NCBI GenBank assembly: GCA_013695775.1
Contig: JACCZV010000104.1
Coordinates: 1-12,684 of the forward strand
Length of the DNA: 12,684 nucleotides
Reading direction: 5' to 3'
Origin: Chitinophagales bacterium
GTDB lineage: Bacteria > Bacteroidota > Bacteroidia > Chitinophagales > UBA10324
Under the pieces are notes generated by a model. It had not been told where the DNA came from. It was given only the letters and a program-made list of their open reading frames with translations, and ran no database searches. Positions 1 through 7,221 of this stretch are shown here, in pieces. Each line of letters starts with the position of its first letter. Within the stretch, counting starts at the first letter, position 1. The position numbers and the translations under genes are program-made.

Positions 1-1523
1 TCACTGCAAGCACTACGTGGACGAAGGACAAAATTTACCTCTTAAATGGTTTCGTGTATGTAACAAATGGCGCCACCGTAACCATTGAACCGGGAACCTT
101 AATTAAAGGTGATAAAGCAACCAAAGGATCATTGATTATTACCAGAGGTTGTAAGCTTATGGCAGACGGAACTCAGGAGGAACCTATTGTATTTACCTCC
201 AACGGACCAGTTGGCTTTCGCAATTATGGAGATTGGGGGGGAATTATTCTCCTCGGAAAAGCAACCATCAATCAATTAGGAGGAGAAGCGATCATAGAAG
301 GAGGTGTTGACGATGGACAAGGAAGTGGTACTTACGGAGGTGGAACTGCACCTGATGACAATGATAATTCCGGCATTTTACGGTATGTACGCATTGAATT
401 TGCCGGAATTGCTTTTCAGCCAAACAGTGAGATCAACGGACTTACATGTGGCGGTGTGGGAAGAGGTACTATTCTCGAACACATCCAGGTAAGTTACTCT
501 GGCGACGATTCATATGAATTTTTCGGCGGCACCGTTAATGCCAAATACCTTATTGCTTTTCGAGGACTTGATGATGACTTCGACACTGACAACGGTTTCA
601 GTGGAAAGCTTCAGTTCTTATTTAGTCTGAGAGATCCGGTAATAGCAGATATTAGTGGATCCAATGGTTTTGAATCTGATAATGATGCAACCGGCTCCAC
701 AAATACTCCGATAACACATGCTATTGTTTCCAATGCTACTATTGCAGGGCCAAAAGTTACTTCCTCAACAACCATCAACGCCAACTTTAAACGAGCCGCT
801 CATTTGCGGAGAAATACGCAACAAAGTCTTTATAATACATTATTAATGGGTTATCCTACGGGTTTAATGATTGACGGATCGGCTGCAGAAAGCAATGCTA
901 CGGCAGGTCTGCTGCAGGTGGAAAACACTATAATAGCGGGATGCACGGTTAACTTTGAAGTAGCATCTGGCAGCACCTTCGATATCACCACCTGGTTCAA
1001 TGATCCTGCCAAGGGTAATATCACATACACTGAGAATACTGAGGTAATGCTATCTGATGCATTTAACTTGACAGCTCCCAATCCATTGCCAATGGCTGGT
1101 TCCCCTGCTTTATCCGGGGCTTCATTTACCAATTTAAATCTAACAGATACTTTCTTTACCGCTGTTACTTATCGCGGTGCGTTTGGTGATACTGATTGGA
1201 CTATGGGATGGGCTAATTGGACCCCAAACAATTCTGCTTATACCACCATTGAAGAACCTTTCACGAACTTAAAATTTAACCTGTATCCTAATCCAATGAG
1301 CACATCTGCCACATTAGAGTTCAATCTGCTTAAAGCAGATCAGGTCAACATTGCAATCACTGATATTTCCGGCCGAGTGATCAGTGATGTCATCAATGAG
1401 CAATTGGGATCCGGCTTTCATCAAATTAATATACCGGCAACACAACTTCCTGCCGGTGTCTATTTTCTGCTGCTAAGAAGCGGTAACGAGAATCAGATGA
1501 TTAAACTTACTATAGGAGATTAA
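1..1523 (+). CDS. T9SS-exported surface/secreted protein, 5'-truncated by the window edge
   Basis: The frame is open from base 3, so the real start and signal peptide lie outside the window. A GTG at 54 is internal: the residues before it continue the same motif (WTKDKIYLLNGFVYV). The body is rich in Gly, Asn and Thr and has the look of a Bacteroidetes surface-protein family with short beta-strand/parallel beta-helix texture. Recognisable blocks are TIEPGTLIKG, GDWGGIILLGKA, an acidic stretch FDTDNGF, and YRGAFGDTDW near the end of the domain. The last ~85 residues (from NLKFNLYPNP to the stop) form a typical T9SS type A sorting domain: YPNP, then ITDISGRV, then LPAGVYFLLLRSG, ending KLTIGD. 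The sorting domain is known to direct export through the outer membrane and is normally removed there. No catalytic motif is visible and the substrate or function is unknown. A terminator follows at once, so this gene is separate from the lpx cluster. Confidence 0.88.
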   Translation, partial: TASTTWTKDKIYLLNGFVYVTNGATVTIEPGTLIKGDKATKGSLIITRGCKLMADGTQEEPIVFTSNGPVGFRNYGDWGGIILLGKATINQLGGEAIIEGGVDDGQGSGTYGGGTAPDDNDNSGILRYVRIEFAGIAFQPNSEINGLTCGGVGRGTILEHIQVSYSGDDSYEFFGGTVNAKYLIAFRGLDDDFDTDNGFSGKLQFLFSLRDPVIADISGSNGFESDNDATGSTNTPITHAIVSNATIAGPKVTSSTTINANFKRAAHLRRNTQQSLYNTLLMGYPTGLMIDGSAAESNATAGLLQVENTIIAGCTVNFEVASGSTFDITTWFNDPAKGNITYTENTEVMLSDAFNLTAPNPLPMAGSPALSGASFTNLNLTDTFFTAVTYRGAFGDTDWTMGWANWTPNNSAYTTIEEPFTNLKFNLYPNPMSTSATLEFNLLKADQVNIAITDISGRVISDVINEQLGSGFHQINIPATQLPAGVYFLLLRSGNENQMIKLTIGD

Positions 1524-1542
1524 ATCTTTCATGTTGGGGATG

Positions 1543-1577
1543 AAGCCGTCTGGTTTATTATATCAGATGGCTTTTTT
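1543..1577 (+). terminator. Rho-independent terminator after the T9SS gene
   Basis: A 10-bp stem (1543-1552 with 1564-1573, one G-T wobble, GCCGTCTG core) closes an 11-base loop and runs into six T residues (1572-1577). It begins 20 bases after the stop codon of the upstream gene. It separates that gene from lpxD. Confidence 0.85.
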
Positions 1578-1746
1578 CTTTGTATCTCTATAATGTAATG
1601 TATGTGATTAGAATAATATATCGCAATGAGTCCTGACATAATTATTCTTCAATCAATAAAAGTCCGTACCCTAAAAAGCAAACTCATGTACACCAGGAGT
1701 ACGGGAGTTATCTGTTTTTCTTATTCAATTACCGGATTTCTCTTTC

Positions 1747-1778
1747 CTTTCTCTGACATGAAAAAATGGTTATTTTTA
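1747..1778 (+). promoter_or_regulatory. Possible Bacteroidetes-type promoter for lpxD (weak)
   Basis: TATTTTTA at 1771-1778 matches the Bacteroidetes -7 consensus TAnnTTTG except for the last base. A TTTC near 1748-1751, about 19 bases upstream, is a one-mismatch version of the -33 TTTG. The -7-like element ends only four bases before the lpxD ATG at 1783, so transcription from it would give an essentially leaderless mRNA. This is pattern matching in an AT-rich region and could be chance. Confidence 0.25.
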
Positions 1779-1782
1779 CCCG

Positions 1783-2802
1783 ATGCAAACAACGGTTGGT
1801 GAATGGAGCATCTTACTTAAGGGAAATCTTGAGGGGGATGCATCCGGAATTATTACCCATCCCGCAAAAATTGAAGAAGCTGGCGAAGGAGCAATCAGCT
1901 TTATTGCCAGTAATAAATATAAACATTTTGCATATACGACCAGGGCATCTGCTCTTATTGTCGGAAATGACTTTGAGGCTGAAAAGGAAATTCACGCAGC
2001 GCTCATTCGCGTCGAGCAGCCATATCTTTCATTTACTCAGGTATTGGGGAAATTCAACCGGCTTTTTGATGATTTAATTGGAACCGAAGAGCCGACGTTT
2101 ATTCACGATTCTGCATCCATTGGTTCCGATGCCTACATCGGTGCCTTCAGTTATATAGGTAAGAATGCAGAGCTTGGCGACAATGTAAAAATTTTTCCGC
2201 ATGTATTTATAGGAGAAAACAGCATCGTGGACGATGGGAGCATACTGTTTTCAGGAGTAAAAGTGTATCCGGGGTCTATCATTGGAAAATCATGTGTTAT
2301 TCATTCCGGAGCTGTGATAGGAAGCGATGGTTTTGGTTTTGTACCTCAACCAGATCGTTCTTATCTAAAGGTTCCACAACTGGGCAACGTGGTGATTGAA
2401 GAAGATGTGGAGATCGGCGCAAATACAACGATAGACCGTGCAACAATGGGATCTACAAGGGTTCATAAAGGGACTAAGCTCGACAACCTGGTGCATGTGG
2501 CGCATAATGTAGAAATCGGTGCGCAAACAGTGATCGCAGCCCAAACGGGAATTTCAGGCAGTACAAGAATTGGAAATCATTGCATGATTGGCGGGCAGGT
2601 AGGCTTTGTTGGTCATATTGAAATTGCCGATGAGAGTCGGATTAACGCACAAAGCGGCGTCTCAAAATCAATTAGGGAACCGGGCAAAGCCTGGAATGGA
2701 GCACCTGCTTTTGAGTATACGGCCTCCCTACGTTCGCAATCGGTTTTTCGTAACTTACCGGATCTTGAGAAACGGATGCGGCAGTTAGAAAGGCTTAAAT
2801 AG
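1783..2802 (+). CDS. lpxD: UDP-3-O-(3-hydroxyacyl)glucosamine N-acyltransferase LpxD
   Basis: Third step of lipid A synthesis in the cytoplasm: it transfers a 3-hydroxyacyl chain from ACP to the 2-amino group of UDP-3-O-acyl-glucosamine. The 339-residue length is normal for LpxD. Residues ~1-100 are the N-terminal uridine-binding domain; F40 and Y46 in FIASNKY sit where the family has its uracil-stacking FxxNxxY residues, with the Asn shifted by one. Residues ~105-290 are left-handed beta-helix hexapeptide repeats (many [IV]G[AED]n units). The catalytic His is H241 in HVAHN, with a second conserved His at H278 (VGHIEI); GFGF is at 183-186. The C-terminal helix (~315-339) is the usual ACP-binding/trimer end. 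I start it at ATG 1783 because the N-terminus then aligns with family members; the ATGs at 1758 and 1766 are out of frame. It is the first gene of the lpxD-lpxC/fabZ-lpxA cluster. No Shine-Dalgarno is evident. Confidence 0.95.
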   Translation: MQTTVGEWSILLKGNLEGDASGIITHPAKIEEAGEGAISFIASNKYKHFAYTTRASALIVGNDFEAEKEIHAALIRVEQPYLSFTQVLGKFNRLFDDLIGTEEPTFIHDSASIGSDAYIGAFSYIGKNAELGDNVKIFPHVFIGENSIVDDGSILFSGVKVYPGSIIGKSCVIHSGAVIGSDGFGFVPQPDRSYLKVPQLGNVVIEEDVEIGANTTIDRATMGSTRVHKGTKLDNLVHVAHNVEIGAQTVIAAQTGISGSTRIGNHCMIGGQVGFVGHIEIADESRINAQSGVSKSIREPGKAWNGAPAFEYTASLRSQSVFRNLPDLEKRMRQLERLK

Positions 2803-2893
2803 TACAAACAGCAATTATTTCCTACCTTATATGCTTTAAACATAAAATAGATTATAATTCAATAACTGTTTCAGAATAATTTAAATGATTCAG

Positions 2894-2914
2894 TTCTTCG
2901 GCTTTTCTGAAGAA
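2894..2914 (+). promoter_or_regulatory. Leader hairpin just upstream of lpxC-fabZ
   Basis: An inverted repeat TTCTTCGG / CTGAAGAA (8-bp stem with one G-T pair, 5-base CTTTT loop) ends 10 bases before the lpxC-fabZ ATG at 2925. No T-tract follows, so it does not look like a terminator. It could shield or position the ribosome-binding region, or be a processing site in the lpxD-lpxC intergenic RNA. No function is shown by sequence alone. Confidence 0.4.
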
Positions 2915-2924
2915 GCAAATTAAA

Positions 2925-4325
2925 ATGGGAGAATTTCAACAAACTATAAAAAGGCCCTTCACCCTTTCGGGCGTGGGCGTTCATACTGGAAAGAGTGTTA
3001 ACCTCACCGTACGTCCGGCCCCTGGCAACAACGGTTACATCTTTAAACGAATCGATATAGATGACGCTCCAACGGTTAAAGCTGATGCGGATCTGGTAGT
3101 GGATGTGTCACGAGGTACCACGCTGATGCAGCACGGTGTTAAAGTCAGCACGGTAGAACATCTTCTTGCTGCTCTGGCAGGGTGTGAAATTGATAATGCG
3201 CTTATTGAGCTCGATGCCCAGGAAGTGCCCATCATGGATGGCAGCTCCGGAATGTTTGTAGACGCTATTGTTGATGCAGGAACTGAAGAGCAGACAGATT
3301 TTCTGAGAGAATATTTCTGTCTTACTCAAAACATCAGCTTTTATGATACACAGAATAACGTGGAGCTGACAGCAATGCCGGCAGATGAATATCAGATAAC
3401 AGTCATGATCGACTACAATTCACCGGTGTTAGGGCCGCAGCATGCGACAGTTGACCATATCAGTCAGTTTAAGAAAGAAATTGCCGAGGCGCGCACTTTT
3501 TGTTTTTTACATGAGGTTGAAAAATTAGTAGATAGCAATCTTATTCGTGGCGGCTCGCTTGAAAATGCACTTGTAATCGTAGATTATAAAATTGAAGAGG
3601 AACAGCTTAAAAAGCTAGCCACCTTATTTAACCGGAATGACATTGAGGTAGAAGAGGGATACCTTAACAACGTGCCATTGCGTTACCAGAATGAACCCGC
3701 CCGGCACAAGCTATTGGATGTAGTTGGCGATCTTGCCTTAATAGGTACACCGATAAAGGCTAAAATTCTTGCCTCCCGACCAGGACATTCCGCGAATATT
3801 GCTTTCGCTAAAAAAATAAAAAACTTTATCAGGGAATCAAAAAACATGAAAGAAATTCCTTCCTACGATCCCAATCAACAACCATTGTTCGACATCAGAA
3901 AGATTGAACGGTCGTTGCCACATAAATATCCGTTTCTACTCGTTGATAAAATTATCGAGATCAGCGACCGCCATGTTGTGGGTATAAAAAATGTAACGTT
4001 CAATGAATACTTTTTCCAGGGTCATTTTCCAGGTAACCCTGTAATGCCCGCTGTGCTTCAGATTGAAGCTATGGCGCAAACGGGTGGTATCCTTGTTTTA
4101 CATACGGTGGATGATCCGGAAAACTGGGATACTTATTTTTTGAAAATTGACAAGGCAAGGTTTAAAAATAAAGTGGTTCCCGGAGACACGATGATTCTAA
4201 AGCTTGAACTGCTTAGCCCCATCCGCCGGGGTTTATGCGAGATGCACGGCACCGTATACGTGGGCAACAAGCTGATGACTGAGGCCGATCTGGTAGCAAA
4301 GATTGTAAGAAAGGAACAGTTTTAA
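2925..4325 (+). CDS. lpxC-fabZ: Bifunctional LpxC deacetylase / FabZ 3-hydroxyacyl-ACP dehydratase
   Basis: Two complete enzymes in one 466-residue chain, an arrangement known from Bacteroidetes. Residues 1 to ~305 are LpxC, the zinc-dependent UDP-3-O-acyl-GlcNAc deacetylase that commits the pathway to lipid A. The zinc ligands are visible as H79 (TVEHLL, with the catalytic base E78), H261 and D265 (RHKLLDVVGD), and the catalytic H288 is in GHSAN. Residues ~318-466 are FabZ, the dehydratase of fatty acid synthesis: LPHKYPFLLVDKI at 331-343, catalytic H367 in GHFPGNPVMP, and catalytic E381 in IEAMAQ. Both active sites are intact. The joining segment (~303-317) is short and polar, with no internal stop. 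FabZ removes the 3-hydroxyacyl-ACP that LpxA and LpxD consume, so the fusion fixes the two activities at equal amounts. The 122-base gap after lpxD contains a hairpin. Confidence 0.96.
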   Translation: MGEFQQTIKRPFTLSGVGVHTGKSVNLTVRPAPGNNGYIFKRIDIDDAPTVKADADLVVDVSRGTTLMQHGVKVSTVEHLLAALAGCEIDNALIELDAQEVPIMDGSSGMFVDAIVDAGTEEQTDFLREYFCLTQNISFYDTQNNVELTAMPADEYQITVMIDYNSPVLGPQHATVDHISQFKKEIAEARTFCFLHEVEKLVDSNLIRGGSLENALVIVDYKIEEEQLKKLATLFNRNDIEVEEGYLNNVPLRYQNEPARHKLLDVVGDLALIGTPIKAKILASRPGHSANIAFAKKIKNFIRESKNMKEIPSYDPNQQPLFDIRKIERSLPHKYPFLLVDKIIEISDRHVVGIKNVTFNEYFFQGHFPGNPVMPAVLQIEAMAQTGGILVLHTVDDPENWDTYFLKIDKARFKNKVVPGDTMILKLELLSPIRRGLCEMHGTVYVGNKLMTEADLVAKIVRKEQF

Positions 4326-4396
4326 AATCAGATAAATGAATAGAGAATTCCATATATAATAACCTTTTTTCACCCGCATCATTCTTAACAGGAATT

Positions 4397-5197
4397 ATGT
4401 CATTTCCTCTTACAAGCATTCATCCTAAAGCAAAAATTGGCAAAAATGTAGAGATAAGTCCGTTTGTTACCATCTATGAAGATGTGGAGATTGGCGATGG
4501 CTGCAAAATCGGCCCCAGTGTTACTATTATGAATGGCGCGAGGATCGGAACTAACTGTAAAATTTTTCCCGGTGCAGTTATATCAGGCGAACCCCAGGAC
4601 CTTAAGTACAATGGGGAATCTACATTTGCCATCATCGGCGACAATACTACCATTCGGGAATGTGTAACAGTAAACAAGGGTACCAATGCAGGCAATAGAA
4701 CAATTGTCGGCAGCAATTGCCTTCTGATGGCTTATGCCCATGTGGCCCACGACTGCATTATAGGGAACAATTGTGTGATTGCTAACAATGCTGCATTAGC
4801 CGGACATATCATCATCGAAGATTACGCGGTATTAGGTGGCGTTTCTGCGGTGCATCAATTTGTAAAAATAGGTCAACATGCTTTTGTATCAGGCGGATCG
4901 CTCGTGCGAAAGGATGTGCCCCCCTTTGTAAAGGCTGCAAAAGAACCCCTCTCTTATGTTGGCATCAATTCGATTGGACTCAGGCGGCGCGGATATAATG
5001 AAGACACCATAGCACGTATTGAAGACATATACCGTATACTTTTCGTTAAAAATCACAACATCTCTAAAGCACTTTCTCTGATAGATCAGGAGTTTGATTC
5101 ATCTCCGGAAAAAAATATCATCACCGATTTTATCCGGCATTCAGAACGTGGCATCATGAAAGGATATACCAATGGCCGCTATGAAAATCATCTTTAG
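4397..5197 (+). CDS. lpxA: Acyl-[ACP]--UDP-N-acetylglucosamine O-acyltransferase LpxA
   Basis: First step of lipid A synthesis: 3-O-acylation of UDP-GlcNAc from 3-hydroxyacyl-ACP, in the cytoplasm as a homotrimer. Length is 266 residues against 262 in E. coli. Residues ~5-185 are hexapeptide-repeat beta-helix, and the C-terminal ~75 residues are the helical ACP-binding domain. The catalytic His is H118 in HVAHDC, with conserved H137 (LAGH) and H153 (AVHQF). LRRRGY at 195-200 is the typical LpxA helix motif. By alignment from memory, G166 occupies the place of E. coli G173, the acyl-chain ruler residue; a Gly there permits long chains, in keeping with the C15-C17 hydroxy acids of Bacteroidetes lipid A (inference). 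An AGGA at 4390-4393 lies close before the ATG. The 3' end overlaps the next gene by 26 bases. Confidence 0.96.
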   Translation: MSFPLTSIHPKAKIGKNVEISPFVTIYEDVEIGDGCKIGPSVTIMNGARIGTNCKIFPGAVISGEPQDLKYNGESTFAIIGDNTTIRECVTVNKGTNAGNRTIVGSNCLLMAYAHVAHDCIIGNNCVIANNAALAGHIIIEDYAVLGGVSAVHQFVKIGQHAFVSGGSLVRKDVPPFVKAAKEPLSYVGINSIGLRRRGYNEDTIARIEDIYRILFVKNHNISKALSLIDQEFDSSPEKNIITDFIRHSERGIMKGYTNGRYENHL

Positions 5198-5798
5198 CAA
5201 TGCAGGCAAGCGGTTTAATTATGAGTGGATCTTAAAAAATATCAACTACACTTTTCAAAGCCCCGCCACTTATGCAATTGTAGGACCTAATGGCAGCGGG
5301 AAATCCACACTTCTTCAAATGATTGCCGGAGCATTGAGCCCCTCTACCGGATCAATATCATATTATGATAATTCTGCTCAAATCCCTGCTGATGGTATAT
5401 TCAAATATCTAACGATAGCTGCACCGTATTTGGAATTGGTGGAGGAATTCTCATTGGAAGAGCAGATACTTTTCCAATTGAAATTCAAATCCTTTTATAA
5501 TAACTTATCTACGCTTGATGTAGCTAATATCAGTGAATTGAAATCAGATTCTTCTAAAGAGATCCGAAATTTTTCTTCTGGTATGAAGCAGCGCCTAAAA
5601 GTTGCTCTTGCGGTGCTGGCGGATGTTCCAGTAATTCTGCTTGATGAACCGACCACAAATCTTGATCAAAAGGGTGTGGAATGGTATCTTGAACTGATGA
5701 AAAACTTCGCAGACAAAAGATTAGTAATAGTTAGTTCAAACCTTGATAGGGAGATCGGCTATTGCACCTCGTTTGTAGATGTGCTTCAATATAAGTAG
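5172..5798 (+). CDS. ABC-type ATPase subunit with atypical Q- and H-loops
   Basis: A stand-alone nucleotide-binding domain of 208 residues. Walker A is GPNGSGKST (38-46), the signature is FSSGMKQR (134-141), and Walker B is VILLDEP (154-160) followed by a normal D-loop (TTNLD). Two usual catalytic elements look altered. The Q-loop region reads TIAAPYLEL (~81-89) with no Gln, and the switch position after the last strand reads VSSN (N190) instead of His. The ATG at 5172 lies inside lpxA (26-base overlap); a second in-frame ATG at 5181 would still overlap by 17 bases, so translation is probably coupled to lpxA. No recognisable ABC permease is present in the window, so the partner is unknown. 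Placement with lpx genes suggests an envelope role, but this is inference. The overall fold assignment is secure; transport substrate and direction are not known. Confidence 0.9.
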   Translation: MAAMKIIFSNAGKRFNYEWILKNINYTFQSPATYAIVGPNGSGKSTLLQMIAGALSPSTGSISYYDNSAQIPADGIFKYLTIAAPYLELVEEFSLEEQILFQLKFKSFYNNLSTLDVANISELKSDSSKEIRNFSSGMKQRLKVALAVLADVPVILLDEPTTNLDQKGVEWYLELMKNFADKRLVIVSSNLDREIGYCTSFVDVLQYK

Positions 5799-5841
5799 AG
5801 GTCTACGTGCCATCAACATCATAACAGTATTTATATTGCAC

Positions 5842-5882
5842 TTAGGTGGTATCACAGGTTTCTGATATGAACCACCACCTAA
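5842..5882 (+). terminator. Hairpin between the ABC ATPase gene and the membrane-protein gene (terminator or start-site hairpin)
   Basis: A perfect 9-bp stem, TTAGGTGGT (5842-5850) with ACCACCTAA (5874-5882), encloses 23 bases, within which ATCA (5851-5854) can also pair with TGAT (5863-5866). It is followed by CC and four T residues (5885-5888), then directly by ATG at 5889. It may end the lpx transcript, although the T-tract is short. Equally, it may block ribosome access to the next start codon. Confidence 0.5.
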
Positions 5883-5888
5883 CCTTTT

Positions 5889-7190
5889 ATGCTTACCGCT
5901 AATGAAATATTTTTTGTTATTATTTATTCAATAGTCTTTTGCTACCTGATTCTTAAAGTTCCCTTCTTCTCCCGATTTGAGCTATCTCCACGATGGATTG
6001 CAGGAATATTTTTATTGAAAGTGATGGCAGGTGGCGCCTATGGTATCATCCATTACTATCTGTATGAGGGAGGCGACACGTTTGAATACTTTAAAGATAG
6101 CCAGGTTATTGTTAAAAGTATTAAGGCAGATGGAATTTGGATGTATCTGCAACTTGTCTTTGGGATTTCGGACCCAAATCCGGCAGCTTCCATTGTACCA
6201 TACAAGGATGCGATGAGTTACTTCACCAACATGAACTCTTACTTCATAGTGCGATTTAATGCACTTGCCGATCTATTCACATTCAGTCATTACTATGCAA
6301 ACATGGTTATCTATAATTTTTTTACCCTGATCGGCCTGCTTTACCTCTTGCGTTTCTTAAGTGAGGCTAACCCTGAAAAAAAGAAATTCTTTACCGGAAT
6401 ACTCTTTCTTTTTCCTTCAATAGTTTTTTGGACATCGGGAATCCACAAAGACGGAATCGCTGTTGCTGCAATCGGATTTATTCTCTGGTTCTCCGCCGAA
6501 ATAAAAAAACGCTACTCTCTTAGTCCAGTTCTTACCACCAATAAATTGTGGCCTTTTATTGGGTTGTGCTTTGGAATATGGCTTCTCGCCATCGTGCGTA
6601 TACATTTATTGATCTTGCTGATGCCGTGTATGATCGGATATCATTTAATAAAATCATCTTCTAAACATAGCTCCCTGAAATTTATATTAATAATTATTGT
6701 ATTTTATCTTGCAATACTGAACCTAAAGTTTCTGAATAGAGATTGGGATCTAAAGGACCAGATGGCAATGCAGCAGGAAGAATTTTATAAGCAATCAACC
6801 AATGCCGACACACTTAATTTAATGGAATTTGACAAGGGGGCAACTGGCTTTTTAATACTTATTCTCCAGGCATTGCGGAACTGTTTAACCCAACCTCTGC
6901 TATGGCAAGTTTCATCTTTCCTCCAAATAATACCGGCATTGGACAATATTTTTATTGTGCTTCTCTTCCTCACAGCACTGCGGTTTTATAAAAAAAATTC
7001 TCATTCAGAGCATCTGTTTTTTCTCTTCAGCCTGTTTTTTTCAGCTTCCGTTTTTGTATTTGTTGGCAGTATAGTTCCTATTGTTGGGGCTTTAGTGCGA
7101 TATAAAATGCCGGGTCTTCTATTTTTGGCGCTTGCGCTGATAACGATAATAGACGCAAGAAAAATTCAATCTTTTTTCAAAAAGCAATAA
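5889..7190 (+). CDS. Polytopic inner-membrane protein, polysaccharide polymerase/GT-C-like
   Basis: This 433-residue protein has about ten hydrophobic segments (for example 4-24, 36-58, 136-156, 187-203, 220-256, 262-281, 344-366, 376-400, 408-421), so it sits in the inner membrane. Motifs that stand out are GGDTFEY at 61-67 in the first periplasmic-type loop, a block around 174-189 (FPSIVFW then SGIHKDG), and RYKMP at 404-408 before the last segment. A GGDT loop, an FPS..W.SG..KD block and a late RYK recall EpsG/Wzy-like polymerases and GT-C glycosyltransferases of Bacteroidetes. That is resemblance from memory, not a proven family assignment. A lytic, ABC-permease or transporter motif was not seen. 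The gene follows the lpx cluster after 90 bases and a hairpin, and may make or modify a surface glycan. The ATG at 5889 puts the start right before the first membrane segment. Confidence 0.75.
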   Translation: MLTANEIFFVIIYSIVFCYLILKVPFFSRFELSPRWIAGIFLLKVMAGGAYGIIHYYLYEGGDTFEYFKDSQVIVKSIKADGIWMYLQLVFGISDPNPAASIVPYKDAMSYFTNMNSYFIVRFNALADLFTFSHYYANMVIYNFFTLIGLLYLLRFLSEANPEKKKFFTGILFLFPSIVFWTSGIHKDGIAVAAIGFILWFSAEIKKRYSLSPVLTTNKLWPFIGLCFGIWLLAIVRIHLLILLMPCMIGYHLIKSSSKHSSLKFILIIIVFYLAILNLKFLNRDWDLKDQMAMQQEEFYKQSTNADTLNLMEFDKGATGFLILILQALRNCLTQPLLWQVSSFLQIIPALDNIFIVLLFLTALRFYKKNSHSEHLFFLFSLFFSASVFVFVGSIVPIVGALVRYKMPGLLFLALALITIIDARKIQSFFKKQ

Positions 7191-7221
7191 TAGTTCTTCG
7201 TATTTTGATTTACGTGGCGAG

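Noticed and set aside
1664..1704. Inverted repeat CCGTAC/GTACGG upstream of lpxD
   Set aside because: Only six base pairs with a 29-base loop and no T-tract; easily chance.
7171..7184. CTTTTT/AAAAAG pairing at the end of the membrane-protein gene as a terminator
   Set aside because: The loop would be only two bases, and the sequence is simply Phe/Lys codons of the C-terminus.
5172..7190. ABC ATPase plus the following membrane protein as an exporter pair
   Set aside because: The membrane protein has about ten segments and glycan-polymerase-like motifs but no ABC permease features, and a hairpin separates the two genes.
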